A DNA stretch of 64,000 nt from Streptococcus halotolerans (lineage in GTDB: Bacteria > Bacillota > Bacilli > Lactobacillales > Streptococcaceae). Positions 19,012 to 27,845 of this stretch are shown in pieces (the stretch's first letter is position 1; every line of letters starts with the position of its first letter). The position numbers and the translations under genes were made by a program. Below the pieces are notes generated by a model that was not told where the DNA came from, searched no databases, and saw only the letters and a list, made by a program, of their open reading frames with translations. The DNA lies in assembly GCF_001598035.1 (NCBI RefSeq), contig NZ_CP014835.1:1401001-1465000 (forward strand), read 5' to 3'.

Positions 19012-19061
19012 AAGAAAAAAGATTGAAGACAATGGTCCGAAATGGACTGTTTCTTCAATCT
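19012..19061 (-). terminator. Terminator of the GPH transporter gene
   Basis: AGATTGAAGA-AA-TGGTCC pairs with its complement at 19044-19061. On the minus strand a T-rich tail follows. Confidence 0.75.
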
Positions 19062-19146
19062 GAAGTTATTCTTTTTAGGTAAGTTGTTCTCTAATAAAGA
19101 CACCATCTGTTTAAGTTTGTTTTAAGACAGTTGGTTTATACTCTCC

Positions 19147-20487
19147 TTATCCTAAAAATTTTTCATAACTCTCCGAAAACAAGTCCATCTTCGTGGGCTT
19201 GTTTTTATCATGCTGATACAGGCGCTTAAAGGCGCTATAACAAGCTAAGCTAATGATAATAAACACAATCGGTACACCAAATGTCTGCAAACTAATCAAA
19301 AATGCGGTATGAGGCGTTTGTTCTTGGTTGCTTACATAGCCTGCAAGATGTAGTCCAAAACCACTTCCTAAGGCGGTCACAGAGGTTGACAGTTTAGCTA
19401 ACAATAATTTTCCCGCTGTTAAAATAGCAGGGAAATTCTTTCCCGTCTCTGACTCATTGACTTCAATGACTAAAGACAAATCATGCGTCGCTGTCACCAT
19501 AAAAAGACCCGATCCTATTTGTTTAATTGAGGCAAACAAAAATAAAAGAGGAATATTACTTGGCAGAATTTGCCCCAGTGCAAATAAGCCACTCATTCCC
19601 AATACACTAAGTGCGGCCGATAAATAAAATATGCCCTGTTTTGACAAATACTGATTTAATTTTAGGTAAAAACCGGCTCCAAATAATTGCGCTAAAATCG
19701 TAAAAGCATAAATCGAGTAGAAATACTCCCGATTAATACTATACTTGAAATAATAAATATTATAAGCATTCATCCATTCAAAAGATAATTGAAAGAAAAA
19801 GAAGTATAAGGCATAAGCAAAGAACAATTTATTGGACAAAAGAACTTGAAAAATCTCCTTAGGAGATACCGATTTGGAGACAATTGCTCTTGGTTGGAGA
19901 TTTGGCAAATGTGGATAAGCCAACAAGACAAAGCTTGCAACTAAAAAAGCAATCACTAGTGTTAAGCTAGAAAAGCCCCTGTTTCCTCCAAATAAATGCA
20001 ATAAAGGTAAGGCTGAAGTAAAACAAATCAAAGCCGCAAAACTTGAAAAGAAAGTAGCAACACTGGATAAATGAGCACGTGTGTCATCATCTGTAGAAAA
20101 TCTGGGCAATAGTGACCAATAACTAACATCCATCATCGTATAAAAAATATCGAGTATAAAATACAAAACGCAAACCGCAACAACAATCAACGGCTTTGGC
20201 ATATAGCTATTAACTGAGAATAGCGCCATAAACACTATAAGAGAACTAATGATGCCGATAAGGTAACACTTTTTAAGATACTCAGAGAATTTCTCCAACA
20301 AATAAGCAGCTAACACATCGCTAAAAGCGTCGAAGAAGCGATTGAAAAATAAAATCCCTCCAACTAAAGTAGTCGCTAATTGCAAACTATCGGTTAAATA
20401 GAGCATGAGTAACCCGCCTGAAAAACATAAGAGCAAGTCTTTTGAAAATCCTAACATTCCGAAGGCAAGTATTTGTTTTTTTGTCAT
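19147..20487 (-). CDS. MFS transporter of the GPH (melibiose carrier) type
   Basis: This 446-residue protein has about 12 membrane segments. The N-terminal NRFFDAFSDVLAAYLLEKFSE segment resembles the cation-coupled DxxxD region of glycoside-pentoside-hexuronide symporters. The substrate cannot be read from sequence. The gene is divergent from a WYL-domain regulator, which probably controls it. The spacer of 114 bp carries promoters in both directions. Confidence 0.75.
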   Translation of the reverse strand: MTKKQILAFGMLGFSKDLLLCFSGGLLMLYLTDSLQLATTLVGGILFFNRFFDAFSDVLAAYLLEKFSEYLKKCYLIGIISSLIVFMALFSVNSYMPKPLIVVAVCVLYFILDIFYTMMDVSYWSLLPRFSTDDDTRAHLSSVATFFSSFAALICFTSALPLLHLFGGNRGFSSLTLVIAFLVASFVLLAYPHLPNLQPRAIVSKSVSPKEIFQVLLSNKLFFAYALYFFFFQLSFEWMNAYNIYYFKYSINREYFYSIYAFTILAQLFGAGFYLKLNQYLSKQGIFYLSAALSVLGMSGLFALGQILPSNIPLLFLFASIKQIGSGLFMVTATHDLSLVIEVNESETGKNFPAILTAGKLLLAKLSTSVTALGSGFGLHLAGYVSNQEQTPHTAFLISLQTFGVPIVFIIISLACYSAFKRLYQHDKNKPTKMDLFSESYEKFLG

Positions 20488-20540
20488 AACGATAACCTTT
20501 TTATAAAATCTTTAGAATATCCTAGCATGCAAAACTATAT

Positions 20541-20569
20541 TTGTCTACTTTTAAAAAATAAATTATAAT
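20541..20569 (+). promoter_or_regulatory. Promoter of the WYL regulator gene
   Basis: TTGTCT (20541-20546) and TATAAT (20564-20569) are 17 bp apart, about 32 bp before the start codon. Confidence 0.65.
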
Positions 20570-20601
20570 AACTAAAACTGTTTTTATAAAGGATTTTAAA
20601 T

Positions 20602-21594
20602 ATGAAAGCAAACGAACGGTTATTAGAGATGTTTATTCACCTCACCAAAAACCATGAGTTAACAAAGAAAGAATTGACTGACATGTACGGCGTTTCAAGT
20701 TCTTCCATTCAGCGGGATATCCAGGCCCTTAAACTAGTTCTAGGACAATTTATTGACTGTGAGGATAAAGAGATCATCCTTCAACCTAGCAAGGGAGTTT
20801 ACCGATTAAATAGAGACTTGCTAGCTAAAATCGGCTTAGGTAATCTTTCCCTACTAGAAGATCATAAACTGTTAGCTATTCTTAAAGTAATCATTAGCAG
20901 TAGAGCTTTCACTGAAAAGGAGCTTGGTGATCTTTTAGAGGTTTTAACACCTGATGATTTTGTTTATAAAAACCTCCTCAAGAATGAGGTAACCTTTTAC
21001 AAAGGTGTGCCTAGCCAATCCATTTTTGATAAATTAGAACTGATTCTGCGAGCTATCTCAGAGCAAAGAATGATTTCCTTTAGCTATACGAAATATTTTA
21101 AGACAGTGCAGTTTACTAAAATGGTTGAAATGATTTTCTTCAGTGACATGTACTTTTACATCGCAACAGCAAATCATACGAGTGAAGACGATATTCACGT
21201 AGAAAAGCTTAATAAATTCCGCATCAATAATATGGAACATATTAAGCTTTTAGACAAAGGCAAGACAGCACCATATCATCAACGCTTTCAACCTATTGAC
21301 TTAACACATCGGACCGGTAGTTTTGCCTTCTTTGGAAAACCCATTGAAGTCATGATTGACTTTTATTACGATCCTATCTATGTTCTTGACCGTTTTCCCA
21401 ATCATCGCATTGTCTCACAACGAACTGAAAATGGGGAAACCGTCACTCGATTATTACTTGAAACCAATGACGGTTATGGCTTAAAAATGTGGCTACTGAT
21501 GCAAGGCAAACAAGTCAAGGTGATTCGCCCCCAATATCTAAAAAAAGCTATCCAAGAAGAATTACACCAAGTTTTAAAATTATATGATGACTAA
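20602..21594 (+). CDS. HTH-WYL domain transcriptional regulator
   Basis: The 330-residue protein has an N-terminal winged helix (KKELTDMYGVSSSSIQRDIQALK, about residues 20-42) of the DeoR/HTH_11 type. A WYL ligand-binding domain covers about residues 140-220 (EQRMISFSYTKY, FFSDMYFYIATANH), followed by a WCX-type C-terminus. Proteins of this class bind a small ligand or nucleic acid through the WYL domain. Its divergent neighbour is a sugar-type transporter, the probable target. The second ISL3 copy is inserted between its stop codon and its terminator. Confidence 0.88.
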   Translation: MKANERLLEMFIHLTKNHELTKKELTDMYGVSSSSIQRDIQALKLVLGQFIDCEDKEIILQPSKGVYRLNRDLLAKIGLGNLSLLEDHKLLAILKVIISSRAFTEKELGDLLEVLTPDDFVYKNLLKNEVTFYKGVPSQSIFDKLELILRAISEQRMISFSYTKYFKTVQFTKMVEMIFFSDMYFYIATANHTSEDDIHVEKLNKFRINNMEHIKLLDKGKTAPYHQRFQPIDLTHRTGSFAFFGKPIEVMIDFYYDPIYVLDRFPNHRIVSQRTENGETVTRLLLETNDGYGLKMWLLMQGKQVKVIRPQYLKKAIQEELHQVLKLYDD

Positions 21595-21598
21595 AAGC

Positions 21599-23016
21599 GG
21601 CTCTTTGTCAACTGTAGTGGGTTGACTTATAGCTAACACCGAGAGAGGACCAGTTTGGTCTTCTCTTTTGTTGTGTTCAAAGCAAGATAAATCCGTTTTT
21701 TGAAGTTTTCGAAGTTCCTAAAGCCAAAAGCATTTCGCTTAATGACTTTAATAAGGTTGTTGGTGGCCTCTAGTTTGGCATTGGAATAAGGTAGTTTCAG
21801 AGCATTAATAATCTTCTCTTTGTCTTTTAGAAAGGTTGACAAGACGGTCTTGAAGATGGGATGGACCTGTTTGATGGTATCAGAAATGAGTTCAAAGAAG
21901 TGTTTCTCCTGCTTTTCTTGGAAATGAAAGAGAAGGCATTGGAAGAGTTCATAGTGGTGACGTAGCTCATCAGAGTAGTTCAAAAGACGTTGCACAATCT
22001 CTTGATTGGTCAAGTGCATGCGAAAAGTTGGACGATAAAACCGTTTATCGTTTAGGTTACGACTATCTTGTTGGATGAGTTTCCAGTAACGTTTCAAGGC
22101 CTTATAGTCGTGAGATTGACGCTCAAATTGGTTCATGATTTGGATACGGAGACGGTTCATAGCACGAGATAACTGTTGAACAATGTGGAACCTATCGAGA
22201 ACAATCTTCGCCTTAGGAAACAGTTGCTTAGCGATGTCATAATAGGGACTAAACATATCCATGGTGATGACTTTGACACGACTGCGCACCTTGTGAGAAT
22301 ACCGCATGAAATGATTTCTGATGACAGCTTGCGTCCGCCCATCAAGGATAGCGATAATCTTGTTAGCATCGAAATCTTGGGCAATAAAGCTCATCTTTCC
22401 CTTCTTGAAAGCATACTCATCCCAGGACATGTTCTCAGGTAACCAGGTTAAATCGGTCTTGCACTCAAAGCGGTTGAGTTGCCGATAGACAGTTGACACA
22501 GAGATAGACAGGTCTTCAGCGATTTTTGTCATTGCTTCACGGCTCATGAGTTTGTCGGTGATTTTGTGGTTAATGATGTTGGGAATCTGATGATTTTCTC
22601 TGACTAGAGAGGTCTTAGCGACAGCCATTTTCCCACACGCTTGACATTTGAAGCGACGCTTTTTGAGACGAATCAGTACTTTACAACCCGCCATTTCCAG
22701 ATAGGGAATTTTGCAAGGCTTTTGGAAATCGTACTTTGTCATTTTTCCTTGACAATCAGGGCATTGCGGGGCATCATAATCTAACTTGGCATGATACTCT
22801 CTGTGAGTGAAGAACTTGTCAAATGTCTTTTCAAAAGTGATGTTAGGGTCTTTAATGTCAAGCGAATCTTTGATATAATCTAATTGTTCCATATGAGTCT
22901 TTCTAATGAGTGGTTTGGTTGCTCTTCATTATAAGTCATATGGGACTTTTTTGCTATATTCAAAAAGACTCCATAATCTCCGAGAAGAATTTACCCACTA
23001 CAGAAATTATAGAGCC
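21599..23016 (-). mobile_element. Complete ISL3-family insertion sequence, copy 2
   Basis: The element is 1418 bp, with the same GGCTCT...CTGTAGTGGGT ends as copy 1. A perfect 8-bp target duplication CTAAAAGC flanks it (21591-21598 and 23017-23024). The duplication includes the first bases of the WYL gene terminator. It is in the same orientation as copy 1. Confidence 0.95.
21633..22892 (-). CDS. ISL3-family transposase, copy 2
   Basis: The protein has 419 residues and the same domains as copy 1: zinc ribbon (CPDCQGK, CQACGK), helix-turn-helix and DDE core with ITMDMFSPYY and VLDRFHIVQQL. Compared with copy 1 it differs at about 11 positions, for example T to Q in DIAKQLFPK and H to Q in IVQQL. 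Both frames are intact. Confidence 0.95.
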   Translation of the reverse strand: MEQLDYIKDSLDIKDPNITFEKTFDKFFTHREYHAKLDYDAPQCPDCQGKMTKYDFQKPCKIPYLEMAGCKVLIRLKKRRFKCQACGKMAVAKTSLVRENHQIPNIINHKITDKLMSREAMTKIAEDLSISVSTVYRQLNRFECKTDLTWLPENMSWDEYAFKKGKMSFIAQDFDANKIIAILDGRTQAVIRNHFMRYSHKVRSRVKVITMDMFSPYYDIAKQLFPKAKIVLDRFHIVQQLSRAMNRLRIQIMNQFERQSHDYKALKRYWKLIQQDSRNLNDKRFYRPTFRMHLTNQEIVQRLLNYSDELRHHYELFQCLLFHFQEKQEKHFFELISDTIKQVHPIFKTVLSTFLKDKEKIINALKLPYSNAKLEATNNLIKVIKRNAFGFRNFENFKKRIYLALNTTKEKTKLVLSRC

Positions 23017-23018
23017 CT

Positions 23019-23048
23019 AAAAGCTAGAAAACTTCAACTAGCTTTTTT
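23019..23048 (+). terminator. Displaced terminator of the WYL regulator gene
   Basis: AAAGCTAG pairs with CTAGCTTT and a T-run follows. The ISL3 element separates it from the gene by 1.4 kb, though the 5' arm is partly duplicated in the target site. Confidence 0.75.
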
Positions 23049-23089
23049 CATTGGAAAAAAATCTATTTTTTTGAAAATTTCGCTATCTA

Positions 23090-23107
23090 TGCATATTGTG
23101 CATATGT
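23090..23107 (+). promoter_or_regulatory. Tandem TGCATAT repeat upstream of the surface-protein operon
   Basis: TGCATATTG and TGCATATGT follow each other with a 9-bp period, about 90 bp before the start of the first surface-protein gene. A regulator may bind here. The promoter itself could not be fixed. Confidence 0.35.
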
Positions 23108-23195
23108 TGTTTAGTAAAATAATAGAGTAATCGTCATATTTGTTCTCATCTAGGAAGATTAAACTATAAAGGAGATTAAGGAGATTCTAGAAAAT

Positions 23196-25646
23196 ATGAA
23201 AAATAAAACACTTAAAGGGACATCCCTTGTTACTCTCGCACTAGCAGCAAGCGGTGTTACAACTGCCGTACATGCTGATGACGCACAACCTACGGTAAAT
23301 CCATCTGTCGAGACGTCACAAGTGACACAGTCAACTGAGACAACACATGTCACAGATCAACAACTTGACGGAGCAAAACAACAAGTTGCAACGACTAAGG
23401 CTGCTGCCGATCAAGCAAAAGATGTTTACGAGGACGCATCTCAGTCTGAAGGCGTTCAGCAAAAAGTCGTTGAACAAGCAACTACAGACGTCACAACTGC
23501 TGAGCAAGCTTCAACGATGACAACTGATCAGGTTAAAGCTGTTGAGTCCGAGGTTGCTCATGCAACAAGTGAGTTGCCTCAAGCTGAACAAAGCGTTGAA
23601 CAAGCGCAGCAATCAGTTGATAAAGCTCAATCCGCTGCTGATCAGCCTGTAGCACCAATTGTTGACCAAGAAGCAGTTGATACCGCACAAGCAGAGGTGG
23701 CAACTAAGTCAGAAGACGTTAAAACAGCACAAGCTGAACTTGATCAGACATCTGCTAAATTGAAATCAGCTGAGTCTGAAGCTAGTGACGCTAAAACGTT
23801 GCTAGAACGCGTTGGCTCTGACGAACGTTCTGTTTACAAAACAGATTTTGACTTCAAAGAAAAATACGGCATTACAGCATCTCAATTCTGGTCATCTATC
23901 GGCGGACAGTCAAACGTTCTTGCAAAAGATGCTAAAAAATCAGATTTGAGTGAGCAAAACAATCTATATGGCGATGTGTCACAGTTCACAATAGATCGTT
24001 TCAGTCGTTTATATGGGACTGACATCGACGAGGCTGATCAGAATTGGGAACTTGATGTGAATAACCTAACTGATTTTGAACTACGCACGCTCACTAATTA
24101 CGCAGCTAATATGATTAATGGCTTACGCCGAGCTTTGCAAGAGCAATTGCGTAAAGAAGGCTCAGACATTGTCATGCCGCTTGTTCAATTCACAGAAGAA
24201 TCGTTAGCATCAGCTCGCAAGTACAACGAATGGTTAGTAAAACATTACCCTGCAGGCTTTAAGGGCCACGTTATGCGCGAAGCGCGCAAATCACCTGAGT
24301 TGAAAGGCACATTGATTGAGAATACTGTAGGCGAATCTATTGGCAATGGTCAACTCTGGCGTGATCGCCCGACGACTATGGCTAAACTCAAGGACATTTT
24401 AACAGACCAGATCGGGCAAATGGCGTTTGAAGATTATTTCGCTAACCACGGTCACACAAGTATGATTCTTGCGACTGACGCAGCAAGTTACGGTAATACT
24501 GGAGTTGAGACGTGGACATTTACGCCTGTTCGTTTCGAGGACGGCGCATTCAAGTTCTTATTCAATATGCGTGAGAATGCTGATCCTAAATTGAAAGAAC
24601 CGAAAAAACTGGCTACAGTTTCAGATGAGGAGCTTGCTAAAGCTAAAGCTGCTGTACAAGCAGTAACAAATCTTGAGAAAGGCGTGAAAGCTGCTACAGA
24701 TAAACTAACTTCTGCTAAGTCTGCTTTGTCTTCAGCTGAGCAAAAATTAGCCACCGCTAAGAAAGGCGATGCGGCTGCTGCAAAAGCTGAGACGTTGAAA
24801 CGACTCGATGCGCTTGAAACAGCTAAAAATAAACTTGTTGAGGCTCAAGACAAAGTCAAAGCGTTGAAAGCTGTTATTGCTGACGGTAATGCTAAGCTCA
24901 AAGCCCACAACTCAGGTGTTCAGTCACTTGCAGATGCTAAATCTAAATTAGCTAAGGCTGAGAAAGACTTGGCTAATGCTAAAGCTAAGACAGCGAGTGC
25001 AAAAGTTGCGTATGATAAAGCGTTAGTAACCTATCAAGATGCTAAGTCTGAATATGCTAAATTACTTGCTGCCCGTGATGCTGAACAAGCTGTTCAAGAC
25101 ACAACTAAACCAATTGACAAACCAACAGATGTCGAACAACCAGGTGAAACAGATGAGCCGGTGGTCACAGATGATGAAGAGAACGTTAAACCTATCATTC
25201 AGATTGATCCTGAGACAGGCTTACCTCTCATCGACAATACGCCTCAGGACGTTAAGCCTGATACTGTGAAGCCAACAGACGCTAAAACAGACATTGAGCA
25301 ATCAACTAAGGCTGATCCGTCTCACTTGCCAATTGACCTTGAGACAGGCAAGCCGATCATCGATAAGACGCCTTCAGAATACCAGCCAACTGGCAATGCG
25401 CAAAACAGTGGCATTAGTGCTCACAAAACAAAATTAGACAAAAAAGATGACGATAGTTATAACAAACAAACTCCTTTAAGAACAGGGATCACTCAAAATA
25501 ATGATGGTTCACTTTCTTACAGTCGTGTTGCAGCCAATAACACCCTGCCAAGTACAGGAGAAAGACATAGCAATAATCCCCTTATTGGTGGATTACTACT
25601 ACTATCAGGACTTTTCTTTTATAAAAAAAGAAAGTCAAAAATTTAG
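23196..25646 (+). CDS. LPXTG-anchored SEC10/PgrA-like surface protein
   Basis: This 816-residue protein has a signal peptide (about residues 1-27, cleaved after VHA) and an LPSTG sortase motif at about 784-788, followed by a hydrophobic segment and KKRKSK tail. Residues about 30-205 and 470-625 are Ala/Gln/Lys-rich heptads predicted to form coiled coils. Between them (about 230-455) lies a domain resembling the SEC10/PgrA surface-exclusion region with CAP-like segments (SLASARKYNEW, NTVGESIGNG, NHGHTSMIL). A Pro/acidic stalk before the anchor contains two related units, DPETGLPLIDNTP and DLETGKPIIDKTP. It probably acts at the cell wall in adhesion or in blocking conjugative mating. The function here is inferred. 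Confidence 0.85.
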   Translation: MKNKTLKGTSLVTLALAASGVTTAVHADDAQPTVNPSVETSQVTQSTETTHVTDQQLDGAKQQVATTKAAADQAKDVYEDASQSEGVQQKVVEQATTDVTTAEQASTMTTDQVKAVESEVAHATSELPQAEQSVEQAQQSVDKAQSAADQPVAPIVDQEAVDTAQAEVATKSEDVKTAQAELDQTSAKLKSAESEASDAKTLLERVGSDERSVYKTDFDFKEKYGITASQFWSSIGGQSNVLAKDAKKSDLSEQNNLYGDVSQFTIDRFSRLYGTDIDEADQNWELDVNNLTDFELRTLTNYAANMINGLRRALQEQLRKEGSDIVMPLVQFTEESLASARKYNEWLVKHYPAGFKGHVMREARKSPELKGTLIENTVGESIGNGQLWRDRPTTMAKLKDILTDQIGQMAFEDYFANHGHTSMILATDAASYGNTGVETWTFTPVRFEDGAFKFLFNMRENADPKLKEPKKLATVSDEELAKAKAAVQAVTNLEKGVKAATDKLTSAKSALSSAEQKLATAKKGDAAAAKAETLKRLDALETAKNKLVEAQDKVKALKAVIADGNAKLKAHNSGVQSLADAKSKLAKAEKDLANAKAKTASAKVAYDKALVTYQDAKSEYAKLLAARDAEQAVQDTTKPIDKPTDVEQPGETDEPVVTDDEENVKPIIQIDPETGLPLIDNTPQDVKPDTVKPTDAKTDIEQSTKADPSHLPIDLETGKPIIDKTPSEYQPTGNAQNSGISAHKTKLDKKDDDSYNKQTPLRTGITQNNDGSLSYSRVAANNTLPSTGERHSNNPLIGGLLLLSGLFFYKKRKSKI

Positions 25647-25690
25647 GTATAACAACATCAAAATTAATATTACAGGAGGTAATAACTAAC

Positions 25691-27037
25691 ATGAAAAAAA
25701 CGACAATCTATTCTTTACTTGCAACTACTGCACTTGCGACAGCCATCATTCCAACTACTATCACACATGCTGAAGACAGTACGACTGTATCCTCTTCAGT
25801 CTCAGAACATTACAACGAGTTATCCCAAAACCTAGATAATATCGCCAAGAAAGCCAAAGAATCTGTCAATGCTTCAACGCTTTCAGACACAGACAAAATA
25901 AGTATGACTACCAAAATCGATGGTCTACTTGATCGTTGGCAAGAAACATTAAAAGGCGATCTAGCTCTGGGCAGCAGTAGTAACATCTTTCTCACTAACG
26001 ATTTTGAAACTGCCAGAGACAACATAAATACTGAAGTCTATAGAGCACAACAGATAGCTAAAGTCACAGATCATTACAATAAAATCGTTGCGCAGGCGGA
26101 TACGCAAAATATCTCACATGAAGACTTAGATAAAACTTTCGATAACAATTTGTATGAAATGAAGTCTGTTGGATCTAAGTCAATTATTCAATCATCTGAA
26201 GAAGAGCTTACCAAATTTTTGAATGAATTTGAGGAACAAAAACTATCTAAAAATGGGCAAACCACTGCCCCATCCAGCACAACAGCGTCTACAAGTTCAT
26301 CAAGCACTAGTTCAAGTAGTAGCCCTAAGCTAGAAACCTCAAAAACTGAAACTGATCAATCATCATCAACTACTCAAACAGAAGATGCTAAAAATAGTAA
26401 AACAGACATGAGCGATGATAACTTTGACTTTAACAAACTAGTCGGAACATGGAAAAATGGTAAAGGAAGTACGATTATCATCAATGCTGACGGAACCTAT
26501 GGTGGGGATGGAACAGGTCATCTTGGTAAGAATGGGACCCGTTACGATAACACCAACATCTGGTCTGTCGGGATCAAGCCAGATAGTAATGCGCCTGGAG
26601 CACTAGTCTTTTATGCACCAGCGGGTACCGCTTATCCGGATCGTGGACGTGGTAAAGATGCTAGTAATATCAATAAAGACCGAATCATACTAACAAATGC
26701 CTATCCTGAAGGCATTGCTGATGAGGTCTACTATCGTGATACGAAAAACACTAAAGCAACTGGTAACGTTAAAAATAGCACTGATTCCAATAAGAACAAT
26801 TCCGGTAAAATTGATGGCCTTACAGGTACGACATCAACAGCCGATCAAGATAAGAATAAGGTCCCTACTAATCAGTCTACCCCGGCATCAGCACCTCAAA
26901 AAGACACTAAAGCAAAAGCTAAACAATTCAGTCTCCCATCAACTGGTGATACGCAAAGCATTATTACTATAGTTATTGGAATCGCTGTTATTGTCCTTGC
27001 CGGATTCTTTGGCTATAAATCTAAAAAACAAAAATAA
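25691..27037 (+). CDS. LPXTG-anchored surface protein with a GTWKN (DUF6287-like) domain
   Basis: The 448-residue protein has a signal peptide (cleaved after THA, about residue 27) and an LPSTG motif at about 415 with membrane segment and KSKKQK tail. Residues 30-190 are helical. A Ser/Thr-rich linker follows (about 190-240). Residues about 250-355 hold a compact domain beginning FNKLVGTWKNGKGSTIIINADGTYGG, similar to the DUF6287-type domain of streptococcal secreted proteins. It lies 44 bp after the SEC10-like gene with an AGGAGG ribosome site, so the two are probably co-transcribed. Function unknown. Confidence 0.78.
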   Translation: MKKTTIYSLLATTALATAIIPTTITHAEDSTTVSSSVSEHYNELSQNLDNIAKKAKESVNASTLSDTDKISMTTKIDGLLDRWQETLKGDLALGSSSNIFLTNDFETARDNINTEVYRAQQIAKVTDHYNKIVAQADTQNISHEDLDKTFDNNLYEMKSVGSKSIIQSSEEELTKFLNEFEEQKLSKNGQTTAPSSTTASTSSSSTSSSSSPKLETSKTETDQSSSTTQTEDAKNSKTDMSDDNFDFNKLVGTWKNGKGSTIIINADGTYGGDGTGHLGKNGTRYDNTNIWSVGIKPDSNAPGALVFYAPAGTAYPDRGRGKDASNINKDRIILTNAYPEGIADEVYYRDTKNTKATGNVKNSTDSNKNNSGKIDGLTGTTSTADQDKNKVPTNQSTPASAPQKDTKAKAKQFSLPSTGDTQSIITIVIGIAVIVLAGFFGYKSKKQK

Positions 27038-27054
27038 CCCTAGCTGATAAAGCT

Positions 27055-27095
27055 AAAAAATGACTAGCATCTCATCAGATACTGGTCATTTTTAT
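27055..27095 (+). terminator. Terminator after the LPXTG gene pair
   Basis: AAAAATGACTAG.ATC pairs with GAT.CTGGTCATTTTT around TCATCA and ends in Ts. Confidence 0.85.
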
Positions 27096-27122
27096 TAAAA
27101 ATTAAAGTATTCAGGAAATTTT

Positions 27123-27821
27123 ATGAAACAAAACATAAAGACAGTCAGGTTGTTATTCCTTCTATGCCTCTTCCTATCAGCCTGTTCTTCCAAAAACACT
27201 GCCAATCCCCAATACCAAGAAAACCCCACTGAGACCATAACGTCTAGTAAGAGTCCTAAAGCCAGAATAACTACAAAATCGTCAGCAACTTCAAACTCCT
27301 CAAGCGCAACAAGGTCTAGCGAGAATTCTAAAGCCAAAATGACTACAGAATCGCCAGCGGATCCAACCTCCCCAAACATGCCATCGTCATCTTCTCAAGA
27401 GTCACTCCAATCATCAACACCTTGGAATCCTGAGAAAAGAAAACAATTGGCAACTTTTATGGACGCTTGGGGGCAAGAAATGGGGCAATATCCTTACGAA
27501 GACGTGACAGACATTTCTGTTGGTCTTCCCATTATTTACCAAGCCAGAGATGTTCTAGATGTTGGCTACTCTGAGGATAAGCCGACCAATCATGAGTACA
27601 CTATCGTAGCTACCTACCAATATCGCTGGAATATCAAAGCTTATCATCGCTACCATTTCGCCTTAAAACGTGATGGAAGTCCGGTAGTCCTGTATTCTGG
27701 AAGTGCTGTTATTGTCTACAATTCTGATAATACGGTTAACTCTCCTTATAATGTTATGGGAGAGACTGAAAACCAGGATCTCAAAGATGCCTTTGCTAAA
27801 ATTGTATATTCTGAAAACTAA
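27123..27821 (+). CDS. DUF4767-type lipoprotein, short form
   Basis: This 232-residue protein begins with a lipoprotein signal ending in the lipobox LSAC (Cys about residue 21). A Ser/Thr/Lys-rich linker follows, then a C-terminal domain from about residue 100 with TPWNPEKRKQLATFMDAWGQEMGQYPYEDV, typical of the DUF4767 family. It is anchored to the outer face of the membrane. The next gene encodes a longer paralogue with the same C-terminal domain, so this pair arose by duplication or domain sharing. Function unknown. Confidence 0.78.
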   Translation: MKQNIKTVRLLFLLCLFLSACSSKNTANPQYQENPTETITSSKSPKARITTKSSATSNSSSATRSSENSKAKMTTESPADPTSPNMPSSSSQESLQSSTPWNPEKRKQLATFMDAWGQEMGQYPYEDVTDISVGLPIIYQARDVLDVGYSEDKPTNHEYTIVATYQYRWNIKAYHRYHFALKRDGSPVVLYSGSAVIVYNSDNTVNSPYNVMGETENQDLKDAFAKIVYSEN

Positions 27822-27845
27822 TCATCTTCACAAAAGGATATTAAC

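Larger units (their letters stand above)
18767..19146. other. Spacer between polA and the GPH transporter
   Basis: This 380-bp gap holds a polA terminator and the transporter terminator. In the first 190 bases a stem pairing ACCGAG with CTCGGT is visible but no reading frame looks like a gene. Confidence 0.6.
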
